The notes under the pieces: model-generated
Databases searched by the model: none
Told to the model about the DNA's origin: nothing
What the model saw: the letters and a program-made list of their open reading frames with translations, nothing else
From: an uncultured Eubacteriales bacterium
Lineage (GTDB): Bacteria > Bacillota > Clostridia > Oscillospirales > CAG-272
DNA: 64,000 bases
NCBI GenBank assembly: GCA_934486825.1
Contig: CAKSQF010000012.1
Span: forward strand, 16,001 to 80,000
Direction of reading: 5' to 3'
In this document: piece by piece, positions 26,251 through 35,786 of the stretch
Numbering within the stretch: position 1 is the stretch's first letter
Layout: each line of letters starts with the position of its first letter
Translations under genes and position numbers: made by a program

Positions 26251-28563
26251 ATGACCTTACACAACAAAATGACAAGCCTTGACGGAACATGGCGTTTGTA
26301 CATCGCCGAAAATCGGTTTTGCAAAGCTTTTGCGAAAGAGCTTTGCGACGAGAATTCGCTGTCACGCCTGAATATCGGACCGATAGACGGAAGCGTGCCG
26401 GGAAACTTTGAGCTCGATATGCTACGGGACGGTCTGATCGACGACCCGTTCTTCGGGACGAATGTTCTTGAACTTCAGAAGCTTGAAAACCGCCATCTCT
26501 GGTATGTACGCAATTTCGATTACAAAAAGGAAGCAGACGGCATACCGACGCTCAGGTTTGAGGGCATCGACACCTTTGCCGATATCTACCTGAACGGTCG
26601 GCTGATCGGCTCGTCGGATAACATGCTCATTGAGCACGAATTTGAAGCGGCGGCGATAAGGGAAGGCACAAACGAGCTTGTGGTGCATATAACGCCGTCG
26701 GTGATCGCCGCAAGAAATTACGGCGAAAACATGGGCGTTTTTACCTCCATGAAATACAATGCCGGCTCATTGCAGGTCAGAAAAGCCGCCCACTCCTACG
26801 GATGGGACATCTGTCCGCGGATCATTTCGGGCGGGCTCTGGAAGAGCGTTTACCTGTACGTTAAAAAAGCGGACAGGATAGACGACGTTTATCTTCAGAC
26901 TTTTTCGCTTGAAAAGAACCGTGCGCGTCTTTTTCTGAGCTATGAGACTACCCTTTCGGGCGATTATTCAACCGATTATTCACTGAGTATAAGCGGAAGC
27001 TGTAAAGACAGCTCCTTCTCGTATCATCTTGACAGGCTGTGGCACAATTGCGGCGGTGCGGAATTCGATCTTTGGGATCCGCTTGTCTGGTGGCCGCGCG
27101 ACATGGGCGATCAGCCGCTCTACCGTGTAAAGGTGGTCCTTTCTTACAAAGGAGAGCCTGTTGACAGCAAAGAATTTGATTTCGGCGTGCGGACGGTAAA
27201 GCTCGTAAAGACCGACACGACGGACGACAACGGAAGCGGCGAGTTCTGTTTTTACGTAAACGGCGCAAGGTTCTACGCACGCGGAACGAACTGGGTTCCG
27301 CTCGACGCGTTTCATTCACGGGATCGGGAAAGGCTTGGAAAAGCGCTAGATCTGCTTTACGAATCTAACTGCAACTGTGTGCGCTGTTGGGGCGGAAACG
27401 TCTACGAATCTGAGGAATTCTTCGATTACTGCGACAGGCACGGCATAATGGTCTGGCAGGACTTTGCCATGGGCTGTGAAAAATATCCGCTTGACCCCTC
27501 CTTCGCCGTCCGACTGGCAAAAGAGGTCGAATCGGTGGTTCGCAGGCTCCGCATCCACCCGTCGCTTGCGCTCTGGGCGGGCGACAACGAGTGCGATCTT
27601 GCGTTTGCATACTGGTGCCGCGCACTGCCCGACGATCCCGGCAGGAACACCGTTACGAGAAAAACCGTACCCGATGTCGTAAAAAGGCTGGACCCGTGGC
27701 GAGATTATCTTCCCTCATCGCCTTATATCAGCGAGGCGGCATACCGTTCGGGCGCAAAACTGCCCGAGGATCATCTCTGGGGACCGCGCGACTATTTCAA
27801 AGGCGATTTTTACAGAAACGCCGCCGCGCATTTTGCAAGCGAAATAGGCTACCACGGCTGTCCTGCCCCCGATTCGATAAAGAAATTCATAAGCCCGGGC
27901 AAGCTGTGGAGTCCGGTTGACAACGACGAATGGCAGGTACATGCGGCATGCATGGAGACCGAAAAGGATGTCCCCTACGCTTACCGCATCCCGATGATGA
28001 GCAATCAGATAAAGCTCTTTTTCGGCGATCAGCCCGACTCTCTCGAAAGATTTTCGCTTGAAAGCAGATATTGTCAGGCTGAGGCATTCAAATATTTTAT
28101 CGAACATTTCCGCTCCGAAAAATGGAGACGCACCGGTCTTATCTGGTGGAATCTGCTTGACTGCTGGCCGCAGTTTTCGGACGCCGTAGTCGATTACTAT
28201 TTCGAAAAAAAGGAAGCGTTCGACTTCATAAAGAGATCGCAGGAGCCTGTCGCCCTTATGGTAAGGGAGGAAAAGGACAAGAGTCTCACTCTCGTCGGGG
28301 TGAACGAATTCCCGTCCGACAGGCAGGTGAGCTTTACGGTCACCGATCTTGCCGACAACTCTCTCGCGGCAAAGGGAATAATTACTCTCGGATCGGCTTC
28401 CGCCTTCCCGATAGGAAAGCTCGCATGCGACGAAAAGGCGCATTTCTTCCTCATCGAATACGAATCGGACGGGAAAAAGCTGAAAAACCACTATCTTGCA
28501 GGACAGCCTCCCTTTGATTTTGACACGTATTACAAATGGATCAGGGCGGCATACAACATATAA
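26251..28563 (+). CDS. Beta-mannosidase, glycoside hydrolase family 2
   Basis: A 770-residue GH2 enzyme of the beta-mannosidase branch. Typical blocks are LRFEGIDTFADIYLNG, SYGWDICPR, WWPRDMGDQPLY and NCVRCWGGNVYE. The predicted acid/base is Glu447 in WAGDNECD and the nucleophile Glu531 in SEIGYHG. It should release terminal beta-mannose from mannan or N-glycan cores in the cytoplasm, as no signal peptide is seen. AAAGGAG lies 13 bases before the ATG. A small unknown gene follows in the same transcript. Confidence 0.92.
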   Translation: MTLHNKMTSLDGTWRLYIAENRFCKAFAKELCDENSLSRLNIGPIDGSVPGNFELDMLRDGLIDDPFFGTNVLELQKLENRHLWYVRNFDYKKEADGIPTLRFEGIDTFADIYLNGRLIGSSDNMLIEHEFEAAAIREGTNELVVHITPSVIAARNYGENMGVFTSMKYNAGSLQVRKAAHSYGWDICPRIISGGLWKSVYLYVKKADRIDDVYLQTFSLEKNRARLFLSYETTLSGDYSTDYSLSISGSCKDSSFSYHLDRLWHNCGGAEFDLWDPLVWWPRDMGDQPLYRVKVVLSYKGEPVDSKEFDFGVRTVKLVKTDTTDDNGSGEFCFYVNGARFYARGTNWVPLDAFHSRDRERLGKALDLLYESNCNCVRCWGGNVYESEEFFDYCDRHGIMVWQDFAMGCEKYPLDPSFAVRLAKEVESVVRRLRIHPSLALWAGDNECDLAFAYWCRALPDDPGRNTVTRKTVPDVVKRLDPWRDYLPSSPYISEAAYRSGAKLPEDHLWGPRDYFKGDFYRNAAAHFASEIGYHGCPAPDSIKKFISPGKLWSPVDNDEWQVHAACMETEKDVPYAYRIPMMSNQIKLFFGDQPDSLERFSLESRYCQAEAFKYFIEHFRSEKWRRTGLIWWNLLDCWPQFSDAVVDYYFEKKEAFDFIKRSQEPVALMVREEKDKSLTLVGVNEFPSDRQVSFTVTDLADNSLAAKGIITLGSASAFPIGKLACDEKAHFFLIEYESDGKKLKNHYLAGQPPFDFDTYYKWIRAAYNI

Positions 28564-28583
28564 TTATAAAAGGAGCAAAAAGA

Positions 28584-29219
28584 ATGAATCTCAAAGACGC
28601 TTACCGCTTTCAGAACAGACTCAATTCACACACCGATGAAATAATCGCGATAATATCCGACAACACGAACGTGACAAAAGTAAAATCCACCCTGTACAAG
28701 AGCAGGGTCATGCCCGAAGCAAAGGACGAGGAAGTTGACAGACTTCCGACAACCGAATATGCCGACCGTATCACATCGCTCTGCGATCTTGCCGTTTTTC
28801 TGATGGACGAGCGGGAGAAGCTGGCGATAGCGATAAGAAGCGCCAAGCTTGCGCTTGAAATCGACATCGACAGCGAGGTCGGACTGAACGGCAAGCGCCG
28901 CGAGCTTGCCGACGTACTCAGATCGATGAACTCACTGCGCGGAAGCGAACGCCTCGTGAAAAACGGCGGGACTGCCTACCGCTTCAACGCCGACGGCGAG
29001 CAGGTGTCCTATTTCTGCGACATGAAGGAGGTCACCACCATAAATTTCGACCGCAATGTCACCCGCAGATACGAAAACGCGCTGAACAGAAAGAGCGACG
29101 AAATATCGGCTGAGATCGACAAATGTCTTGTCATGACCGAGGTTGATTATCAGCCCCCGTTTGACGTAAACGACAGCTTTTCCGAGGTTTTTGAGAGCTT
29201 CGTTTCAAAAACAGAATAA
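28584..29219 (+). CDS. Uncharacterised 211-aa helical protein
   Basis: I do not recognise this protein. It is charged and predicted helical, with a helical N-terminal half (about 1-125) and a short beta-rich segment near 130-165 (YRFNADGEQVSYFCDMKEV) before a final helix. No membrane segment or signal peptide is present. AAAAGGAG precedes the ATG at 28584, which is preferred over an in-frame start at 28536 inside the mannosidase gene. It lies 20 bases downstream of the beta-mannosidase, so it is probably cotranscribed. Confidence 0.75.
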   Translation: MNLKDAYRFQNRLNSHTDEIIAIISDNTNVTKVKSTLYKSRVMPEAKDEEVDRLPTTEYADRITSLCDLAVFLMDEREKLAIAIRSAKLALEIDIDSEVGLNGKRRELADVLRSMNSLRGSERLVKNGGTAYRFNADGEQVSYFCDMKEVTTINFDRNVTRRYENALNRKSDEISAEIDKCLVMTEVDYQPPFDVNDSFSEVFESFVSKTE

Positions 29220-29522
29220 ACAGCCCCTTCCGGCTGTCTGTGATGCGACAGAGAGGACGGCTCCGCCGAAGTCGGTTCGTGCGCGGGTGAACTGTAATGC
29301 CGTGCGTTTTTATATCGTTTGATATACTTTTTATTGGATCAGGTGCGCCTCCGAAGCCGCAATTTTCGAAAGCCGTACTTCCGCAAAGAGCGTTGTCCCG
29401 CAAATCCATCGATCATTCTCACGCTTCAGCGATTTTTGGATTTTGCCTTTGTGCAGTTTTATGTTTAAAGGACGGAGGCGGCGCCGAAATCTCTGTCGTA
29501 TCACAGACAGTCGGACAAACGC
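29220..29522. other. Intergenic stretch without a supported gene
   Basis: About 300 bases between the 211-aa gene and the proS terminator. A small hairpin (ACAGCC/GGCTGT) sits at its left edge and may end the upstream transcript. Open frames on both strands are short, start poorly and have no ribosome site. I see no gene here. Confidence 0.5.
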
Positions 29523-29557
29523 AAAAACGACCCGTGCAATGCACGGGTCGTTTTTTT
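29523..29557 (-). terminator. Terminator of proS
   Basis: The 16-bp arms AAAAACGACCCGTGCA and complement surround a single A. T runs lie on both sides, so it can work in both directions. Confidence 0.9.
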
Positions 29558-29580
29558 GCCGCACCATGTTGGCGGTCTTT

Positions 29581-31308
29581 TTATTCATACATACTCATGA
29601 GCTCATCGACAAGTGCCTTAATCTCGCTTGCGGCACCCGCTATCGGTATATCCTTTTTGATCGTTTTGTCGCGGGTCGTAAGCTCTATCACACCGCGCTC
29701 ACAGGTCTTGGGACTGACCACCGCGCGTACCGGGATACCGAACAGATCGGCATCGGCAAACATCGATCCGGGACGTATGTCGCGGTCATCATAAAGCACC
29801 TCGACACCTGCCGCTTCAAGCTCTGCGTAAAGCGCCTCCGCGGTGCTGTTCACCTTTTCGTCGTCGCGGCGCAGATTGCATACCTCGACCTGCCACGGTG
29901 CTATCGGCATGGGCCAGATCGGACCGTACTGATCGTGACTCTCCTGACAGATCGACGCGCAGAGTCGTCCGACGCCTATTCCGTAACAGCCCATGATCGG
30001 ATACTGCCGCTGTCCCTGTGCGTCAAGATATGTCATGTCCATTGATTTTGTATACTTCGTTCCGAGCTGGAATATATTGCCGACCTCGATTCCCTTGAAA
30101 AGCTTTATCGAATGTCTGCCGCAGACCGGGCAGATTCCGCCCGGGGTCGCCTTTGCCACATCCACATAGGTCGCATCCGACGGCAGATCGCGCGCGGGAT
30201 TGAAGCCCGTGTAATGAGTGTCGGCTTTATTTGCCCCGCAGACGAAATTCGATCCGCCCTCTACCGAGCGATCATATACCACGGTTGCCTTCCCGCCGAA
30301 GTTCACGGGTCCTATAAATCCGGGAACAATTCCGCTCTCTTCCGTTATCTCGGTCGCGGGATGAATGTTCCTGCCGAGATAATTGCGCAGTTTGGTCTCG
30401 TTGACCTCAAGATCGCCTCTTATAAAGACCACGACATAGTCGTCGGTGTCGTTTTCCTGATAGACAACCGCCTTGCAAAGCTTCTTCGCCTTCATGTGAA
30501 GCATATTGCAGAGTGCCTCTATTGTTTTGACATCGGGAGTGGATATTTCGCAAAGCGCCTCCGGCTCTTCGGGCTTTCCCTTATCGACTATACATTCAGC
30601 CGCCTCGACGTTCGCCTTGTAATCGCAATCGGTACAGATTGCGAGCGTATCCTCGCCTATCTCCGAAAGGAGCATGAACTCATGCGATACGGCGCCGCCC
30701 ATCATGCCCGAGTCGGACTTGACCGCAACCACGTTTTTCGCGCCCGCACGCTTGTAAATGCGCACGTATGCGTCATAGCAGCGCTTATAGTAGCGCTCCA
30801 GATCCTCCTGACTTGTATGGAAGGAATACGCATCTTTCATCGTAAATTCGCGCACACGGATAAGTCCGCCGCGCGCACGGGGTTCGTCCCTGAACTTTGT
30901 CTGGAGCTGGTAGATCATGAACGGAAAATCGGTATACGATTTTGCGGTATCGCGGGCAAGCTGGACAGCCGCCTCCTCATGTGTCATTCCGAGAACCATG
31001 GGATTGCCCGACCTGTCGGTGAATCTCGCCATTTCGCTTCCGATCGAAGTATATCTGCCCGATTCCTCCCAGAGGGACGCAGGCATTACCACCGGGAAAA
31101 GAACCTCCTGACCGTCGATCTTATCCATTTCCTCGCGGATTATGTTTTCGATCTTTTTTGTTATCCGTCTTGCCGGCATGAAGAGAGAGTAGCTGCCGTT
31201 GCTTACATATTTCATGTATCCGCCCCTTATCATCAGGGCATGGCTTTCTATCACACAGTCCTTAGGAGCTTCCTTCAGACGCTCACCGAGCATTTTACTG
31301 ACACGCAT
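29581..31308 (-). CDS. proS: Prolyl-tRNA synthetase
   Basis: A 575-residue class II synthetase that charges tRNA-Pro in the cytoplasm. Class II motif 2 is seen in TKFRDEPRARGGLIRVREFTMKD (quoted in part as FRDEPRARGGLIR) and motif 3 in GCYGIGVGRL. Between them (about 225-400) lies the bacterial editing insertion, which deacylates misformed Ala-tRNA, with VFIRGDLEVNETKL. The C-terminal anticodon-binding domain carries VLYDDRDIRPGSMF. Length matches the bacterial form with the editing domain. AAAGGAA precedes the ATG. Confidence 0.97.
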   Translation of the reverse strand: MRVSKMLGERLKEAPKDCVIESHALMIRGGYMKYVSNGSYSLFMPARRITKKIENIIREEMDKIDGQEVLFPVVMPASLWEESGRYTSIGSEMARFTDRSGNPMVLGMTHEEAAVQLARDTAKSYTDFPFMIYQLQTKFRDEPRARGGLIRVREFTMKDAYSFHTSQEDLERYYKRCYDAYVRIYKRAGAKNVVAVKSDSGMMGGAVSHEFMLLSEIGEDTLAICTDCDYKANVEAAECIVDKGKPEEPEALCEISTPDVKTIEALCNMLHMKAKKLCKAVVYQENDTDDYVVVFIRGDLEVNETKLRNYLGRNIHPATEITEESGIVPGFIGPVNFGGKATVVYDRSVEGGSNFVCGANKADTHYTGFNPARDLPSDATYVDVAKATPGGICPVCGRHSIKLFKGIEVGNIFQLGTKYTKSMDMTYLDAQGQRQYPIMGCYGIGVGRLCASICQESHDQYGPIWPMPIAPWQVEVCNLRRDDEKVNSTAEALYAELEAAGVEVLYDDRDIRPGSMFADADLFGIPVRAVVSPKTCERGVIELTTRDKTIKKDIPIAGAASEIKALVDELMSMYE

Positions 31309-31359
31309 AGCTGTTTTTTCCTTTTCTGTAACCGATTGATTTTTTATAAATACAGGGTA

Positions 31360-31388
31360 ATTTTATCACTTTTCGGTCGCAATGTCAA
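31360..31388 (-). promoter_or_regulatory. Promoter of proS
   Basis: On the minus strand TTGACA, a 17-base spacer and TAAAAT, with a leader of about 45 bases. No T-box structure is visible. Confidence 0.75.
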
Positions 31389-31577
31389 TAGAAAGCGCAA
31401 AAAAACGGATTCTCCCGGCAAAATATCGCCGCCCCGCCGTCGTTCAAAGTTCTCATATGTGCAAAAGTACAAAAAAATATGGAGAATAAGAGACTTTTTT
31501 TGTCTTGAATAATGATTGAATTGAGTGTAGACTGAAATCGTCTTTTAATACCTAATAAAATAAGGAAGGGTTTGAGA

Positions 31578-32429
31578 ATGAAAAATCTTCTTAAAACACT
31601 GATCTGTGTTTCGCTTCTTGCCGCAATGTCGGTATCGATGCTTGCATGCGGCGGCGACAGCCAGACAACAACAACCGCTGCTGCGGGAGTTACCACAACT
31701 CCGGCGACAACCACAACCGTACCCAAGCAGACGACCACTGTTCCCGCGCAGACAACCACTGTTCCGGATACGACAAACGTACCCGACAAGCCCAAGGATG
31801 AGCCCTCCTCTTATTATGAAGAGGATGAGATTTATGTCATCGACGGCGTGAAGCTTGTCGCTTCAAACGGCTACTGCGAATTTGCGGAAGACGGCGGTCT
31901 TGAGGCAAAGTACGAGAGAGTTGACCTCGTTGCATGGGACACAAACTTCACCTACGGCAAGATCACGGTTACAATGTCGGGCAAACCCGAGAGCGAAGAC
32001 AACGACAACGGACTCTTCCTCAATATAGCAAGCGGCAGCATGAAGGACAGAGTTCTTTCCGAGTCGTTCAACGAGGGCGATCAGTATGATCTCAAAACAT
32101 CGGGCGGATATTACATGTTCTTCATCGGAGACAAGACATCCGGTCTCAGACTTGCAAAAGCCAATGTTCCCACTCTTGACAAGACATGGGTAGAGTGTGC
32201 GATCGTTGACGGAACAAGAAATGTCAAAGAGCTTGGCTATCAGCACGGCGACAAGTTCACGATCACAATCGAAGTTCTTCCCGGCGGCATTTTCAAGGGC
32301 TACTACGGCGATACCCTCATGTGGACATATACCGACGAGGCTCCCCTTCAGGGAACCGGTATCGGCGTAAGACTTGAGCATGTCGGCGTTAAGCTTTACA
32401 GCATCAAGATTGAGCCGGCAGAAGGCTGA
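31578..32429 (+). CDS. Surface lipoprotein with Thr-rich linker and jelly-roll domain
   Basis: A 283-residue exported lipoprotein. Residues 1-20 form a lipoprotein signal peptide ending in the lipobox MLAC, so Cys is lipidated and the protein stays on the outer face of the membrane. Residues about 25-70 are a repetitive Thr/Pro linker (units like TTTVPAQ). The rest is beta-rich and ends in YSIKIEPA, resembling a concanavalin-like jelly roll that often binds sugars. AAGGAAGGG precedes the ATG at 31578; a TTG two codons earlier is too close to it. Ligand unknown. Confidence 0.78.
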   Translation: MKNLLKTLICVSLLAAMSVSMLACGGDSQTTTTAAAGVTTTPATTTTVPKQTTTVPAQTTTVPDTTNVPDKPKDEPSSYYEEDEIYVIDGVKLVASNGYCEFAEDGGLEAKYERVDLVAWDTNFTYGKITVTMSGKPESEDNDNGLFLNIASGSMKDRVLSESFNEGDQYDLKTSGGYYMFFIGDKTSGLRLAKANVPTLDKTWVECAIVDGTRNVKELGYQHGDKFTITIEVLPGGIFKGYYGDTLMWTYTDEAPLQGTGIGVRLEHVGVKLYSIKIEPAEG

Positions 32430-32441
32430 TACATATCAGAC

Positions 32442-32477
32442 AAAAGGACTGCACCTTGCGGTGCAGTCCTTTTCCGT
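32442..32477. terminator. Bidirectional terminator between the lipoprotein and pepP
   Basis: The 14-bp arms AAAAGGACTGCACC and GGTGCAGTCCTTTT close on a TTGC loop. Confidence 0.92.
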
Positions 32478-32479
32478 TT

Positions 32480-33724
32480 TTATTTCCTGTTTTCAGCCAT
32501 AAAGCGCTCGATCTCGTCGGGATCGCGTATGATGTCGGCTGAGAGGACTTCGCAGCCGTTTCCGGTAATCAGCAGGTCATCCTCAATGCGTATACCGATT
32601 CCCTCTTCATCGATGTAAAGTCCCGGCTCGTCGGATATGATCGCTCCCTCGCAAAGCTCCTTGCCCTCGGCAATGTCGGCGTCGTGCACATCGATTCCGA
32701 TGTGGTGGCTCACTCCGTGCATATAGTATTTTGACAGCTCGGAGCGGTCTGCTATCTTGCCCATTTTTATAAGTCCGTCGGCAAGCACCTCCTTGCAGAT
32801 CTCGTTGAGTTCACGGGTGGTGATACCCGGTCTTGCCTGTCTTGCAACCTCACGGTTCGCCGCAAGCACGATGTCGTAATAGCTGCGCTGGCGGTCGGTA
32901 TATTTACCGTTTATCGGATATGTACGGGTTATATCGGCGCAGTATCCGTTCGTTTTTGCGCCGAGATCAAGCAGAAGCAGATCGCCGTCACGGCAGATTT
33001 CCCTGTTTGTTTCGTAATGAAGCATGGTTCCGTTCGGTCCGGCGCCCGCGATCGTCGGGAATGATGTACCCTCCGCGCCGCAGCAGGCGATCTCGTATTC
33101 GAACTCTGCCTGTGCCATGTATTCGTACATTCCGGGGCGGAGCGTTGACATTACCCGTTCAAGTCCTGCCTTTGTTACGGCAACCGCACCTCTCATCAGC
33201 GCGACCTCGTCTTCGTCCTTCACTCTGCGCAGTTTTGCGAGCGGGGTGTGAAGATTGCGAAGCTTCACGTACGGGTATTTTCTCATAAAATCCCCGGCTT
33301 TTTCAAGATTGTAATCGGGCAGATCGGAGAGCGAATGTCTCTGACAGTCAAACCAGACGGTTTCGGTCGTGTCGTATGCCATATACGCCGAGATATCCCC
33401 ATCGATTCTGTCGGTGTAGCGGACATCCTCAATCCCGCTTATTTCCTTTGCTTCCTCTGCTGTTATCATTTTGCCGGTCCAGCGGATGTTGTACGGGTCA
33501 GGCTCTTCGATGTAGAGTGTGGACAGTGTTCTGCCCCCTCTTTTTGTCATAAAAAGCAGCATATTTTCGGCAGAAAGTCCTGTCAGATAAAAGAAATTGC
33601 GGTTGACACGGAAGGGATAGTATTCGTCCTGGCTGACATGCAGGGCGACACCCGAATAAAGAAGCAGCATACAGTTATCGTCAAGCATTTCCGCCAGACG
33701 TTCACGATGCGATATTACAGACAT
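32480..33724 (-). CDS. pepP: Xaa-Pro aminopeptidase, M24B family
   Basis: A 414-residue cytoplasmic metallopeptidase that removes an N-terminal residue ahead of proline. The N-terminal domain (about 1-165) includes PFRVNRNFFYLTGL. The pita-bread domain holds the five metal ligands: Asp in LLLDLGAKTNGYCADITR (two Asp), His in HGVSHHIGIDVHD, Glu in SDEPGLY and Glu in GIRIEDDLL. Length fits aminopeptidase P. It has its own promoter, nearly back-to-back with that of the phosphodiesterase gene. Confidence 0.95.
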   Translation of the reverse strand: MSVISHRERLAEMLDDNCMLLLYSGVALHVSQDEYYPFRVNRNFFYLTGLSAENMLLFMTKRGGRTLSTLYIEEPDPYNIRWTGKMITAEEAKEISGIEDVRYTDRIDGDISAYMAYDTTETVWFDCQRHSLSDLPDYNLEKAGDFMRKYPYVKLRNLHTPLAKLRRVKDEDEVALMRGAVAVTKAGLERVMSTLRPGMYEYMAQAEFEYEIACCGAEGTSFPTIAGAGPNGTMLHYETNREICRDGDLLLLDLGAKTNGYCADITRTYPINGKYTDRQRSYYDIVLAANREVARQARPGITTRELNEICKEVLADGLIKMGKIADRSELSKYYMHGVSHHIGIDVHDADIAEGKELCEGAIISDEPGLYIDEEGIGIRIEDDLLITGNGCEVLSADIIRDPDEIERFMAENRK

Positions 33725-33755
33725 GTTATATCATCCTTTCAGACTTTTTTCTGTA

Positions 33756-33784
33756 ATTATATACCCGATCCGATTTAAAATCAA
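33756..33784 (-). promoter_or_regulatory. Promoter of pepP
   Basis: On the minus strand TTGATT, a 17-base spacer and TATAAT. Confidence 0.7.
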
Positions 33785-33792
33785 GCGGACTG

Positions 33793-33821
33793 TTGAAAAA
33801 AAGCGAAAAATATGATAGAAT
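33793..33821 (+). promoter_or_regulatory. Promoter of the phosphodiesterase gene
   Basis: TTGAAA at 33793-33798, a 17-base spacer and TAGAAT at 33816-33821. Confidence 0.65.
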
Positions 33822-33851
33822 AAAACAAAAAACTCCGGAAGGACAATGCTT

Positions 33852-34397
33852 ATGAAATATCTTATAGCCTCTGATATACACGGCTCGGCGAAATACTGCC
33901 GTCTGCTTGTCGAAAGCTTCGAAAAAGAAAAGGCAGACCGCCTGCTTCTGCTCGGCGATCTGCTCTATCACGGTCCGCGCAACGATCTGCCCGACGGATA
34001 CGCTCCGAAGGAGGTCATAGCTCTTCTCAATCCGCTTGCGGACAGGATCACGGCGGTCAGAGGAAACTGCGACGCCGAGGTTGATCAGATGGTGCTTGAT
34101 TTTCCGATAACCGCCGATTACGCGATCATAAACGCGGGAGAGCACACGATATTTGCGACGCACGGACATCTGTACACTCCCGATTCGGTAAAAAACCTCA
34201 GAGAGGGGGACGTTTTCCTCTACGGACACACCCACATCCCCGACAGCAGTCTGAAAAACGGGATTTTATGCATCAATCCGGGGTCTGTGTCGATTCCGAA
34301 GGCGGGCAGTGCGCACGGATATATCATATTTGACGGGAACGGGTTCATCCGCAAGGAACTTGAAAGCGGGAAAATTCTCGAAACTATCGGTCTTTGA
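33852..34397 (+). CDS. Metallophosphoesterase, YfcE/MJ0936 type phosphodiesterase
   Basis: A 181-residue calcineurin-like phosphoesterase. Metal-binding motifs appear in order: SDIHG near residue 8, GDLLYHGPRN, GNCD, ATHGHLY and GHTHIP. Related enzymes act on phosphodiesters with Mn2+, but the physiological substrate is generally unknown. The ATG at 33852 is preferred over 33846 because GGAAGG ends 10 bases upstream and the protein then opens MKYLIASDIHG. Its 3' end overlaps the convergent AlkD-type gene by 14 bases. Confidence 0.92.
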   Translation: MKYLIASDIHGSAKYCRLLVESFEKEKADRLLLLGDLLYHGPRNDLPDGYAPKEVIALLNPLADRITAVRGNCDAEVDQMVLDFPITADYAIINAGEHTIFATHGHLYTPDSVKNLREGDVFLYGHTHIPDSSLKNGILCINPGSVSIPKAGSAHGYIIFDGNGFIRKELESGKILETIGL

Positions 34398-35088
34398 TCG
34401 CAAGCGTCCGCAGATACGCCTTCCTTTCATCCGGTATGCGATAGCTTTCGATCGCTTTTCTTATCGTTTTGTTGTGCACCCATTTATCAAGACGGCGCTC
34501 TTCAAGAAAGACCGCCGCACTACCGTACTGCTTTGCAAGCGCGGTGGCGAACAGCCACGCAATCATCATATTGACGTAATATTCATCCGATCTGACAGCA
34601 GCAGCCTTTTCAAGGATCGCGGGCGAAAAGCGGTCGTCAAGATAATATCTCATCAGTATACCCAGTCCGAAGCGGATGGTGTAGGTGTGTTCAGACGCTG
34701 TCCACAGCTCCGCTTTTTCAAGCAGGCGGTCGGAATATTCCTTCTTTCCGAACACCATCGGAGAGAGCTGATCGCAGGTTGCCCAGTTATCGACAAAAGG
34801 AAGAAAACGGTCGCAGGCGGCGATCGCACTGTCAAAATCCTTTATCAGCGATATTATAAAAGCATGCAGATTTTGCTCTTCAAAATATTTATGCGGCAGA
34901 TCGGCGAGAAAATCGTCGGTCTGCCCTTTTTTTGCAAGCTCCGAGGCAAAGGCTCTGACTATCGGCGTGCTCACTCCGATCACCCTCTCCCGATCGACGG
35001 TCGGCATAAGCTTTGCCTGAAAACTGCCGTATTCCGGGTCGGCGGCTTCAAAAAGCCGCTCTCTTATCATTTCGATCTCATTATTCAT
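34384..35088 (-). CDS. DNA alkylation repair protein, AlkD-like HEAT-repeat family
   Basis: A 234-residue all-helical protein of HEAT-like repeats. GVSTPIVRAFASEL and the segment FVDNWATCDQLSP, followed by FGLGILMRYYLDD, are characteristic of the AlkD family of glycosylases, which remove alkylated bases without flipping them. The ATG at 35088 follows GAAGGA and gives the usual family length; longer in-frame starts run into the ECF gene. It lies 11 bases after ecfS, so it is probably the last gene of the B12 operon, although no functional link is known. Confidence 0.85.
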   Translation of the reverse strand: MNNEIEMIRERLFEAADPEYGSFQAKLMPTVDRERVIGVSTPIVRAFASELAKKGQTDDFLADLPHKYFEEQNLHAFIISLIKDFDSAIAACDRFLPFVDNWATCDQLSPMVFGKKEYSDRLLEKAELWTASEHTYTIRFGLGILMRYYLDDRFSPAILEKAAAVRSDEYYVNMMIAWLFATALAKQYGSAAVFLEERRLDKWVHNKTIRKAIESYRIPDERKAYLRTLAIKDR

Positions 35089-35099
35089 AAAAATTCCTT

Positions 35100-35786
35100 C
35101 TAAATCCTGTATCGCATTTTTATCCGCCCGAGCTTTTTGATAAACGAGGGTGCAAGAGCATAAAGGAAAAGTGCGTTTGAAAAAGCATAAAGCAGGGTAA
35201 ACGGAAGCGCAGTCACCGTTGCCGTAAGGTAAAGAGCAGGAGAAAAGCTCCCGCTGTACCACACGACCGTCCACACATCCATTATGAGTGAGAAAACAAA
35301 TCCGGACAGTCCGCCGAAGCCGACGAGCAGAACACGGTTTTTTTCGAGAACCGACGAAAAAAGTCCGCCGAGCAAGCCGATCGTTCCCCATGCAATCATG
35401 CGGAAGGGGGTCCACGGTCCCTGCCCGAAGAAAAAATCGGAGACAAATGCCGAAAATGAGCCGACAAGAAATCCGGTCTGCGGTCCGAGAGTCACTCCGC
35501 TGATAATTGCAAGTGCCGCCGTCGGCTTGACAATCGGAACAAATCTGCCGATGACCGCAAGTGCGGTCATTACGGCGGACAGGGCGAGCCTTCTTGCTCC
35601 CCTGCTCTTCGAATCGTATCCGCAGGCAAAGAGCAACAGCGAAAATGCGGCGACAAGCGTCGATATCAGCAGATATTTTCGCCCGTCTGCGGCAAAAAGC
35701 GATACCGCGAGCAGTGTCGGCATTACGACGAGCAGTAAAACAAGTCCGAGCACCCGCCTTGTGCGGAAATTACGGATGAGGATCAT
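35100..35786 (-). CDS. ECF transporter S component, probably cobalamin-specific (CbrT-like)
   Basis: A 228-residue membrane protein. The second half has the S-component pattern RFVPIVKPTAALAIISG, LGPQTGFLVGSFSAF and SDFFFGQGPWTPFRM, which forms the vitamin-binding bundle. Two extra N-terminal hydrophobic segments precede it. It lies after ecfT and the fused ATPase gene, with its ATG overlapping the stop of the latter. The substrate is inferred as cobalamin from the B12 riboswitch that heads the operon and from the transcobalamin-like gene. Confidence 0.85.
   Translation of the reverse strand: MILIRNFRTRRVLGLVLLLVVMPTLLAVSLFAADGRKYLLISTLVAAFSLLLFACGYDSKSRGARRLALSAVMTALAVIGRFVPIVKPTAALAIISGVTLGPQTGFLVGSFSAFVSDFFFGQGPWTPFRMIAWGTIGLLGGLFSSVLEKNRVLLVGFGGLSGFVFSLIMDVWTVVWYSGSFSPALYLTATVTALPFTLLYAFSNALFLYALAPSFIKKLGRIKMRYRI

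Noticed and set aside
29297..29588. Open frames on both strands in the gap before proS
   Set aside because: No ribosome site, no recognisable domain, and they run through the terminator hairpin.
30112..31512. 466-codon open frame on the plus strand opposite proS
   Set aside because: The minus strand encodes a complete prolyl-tRNA synthetase; the long plus frame arises from codon bias and extends over the proS promoter.
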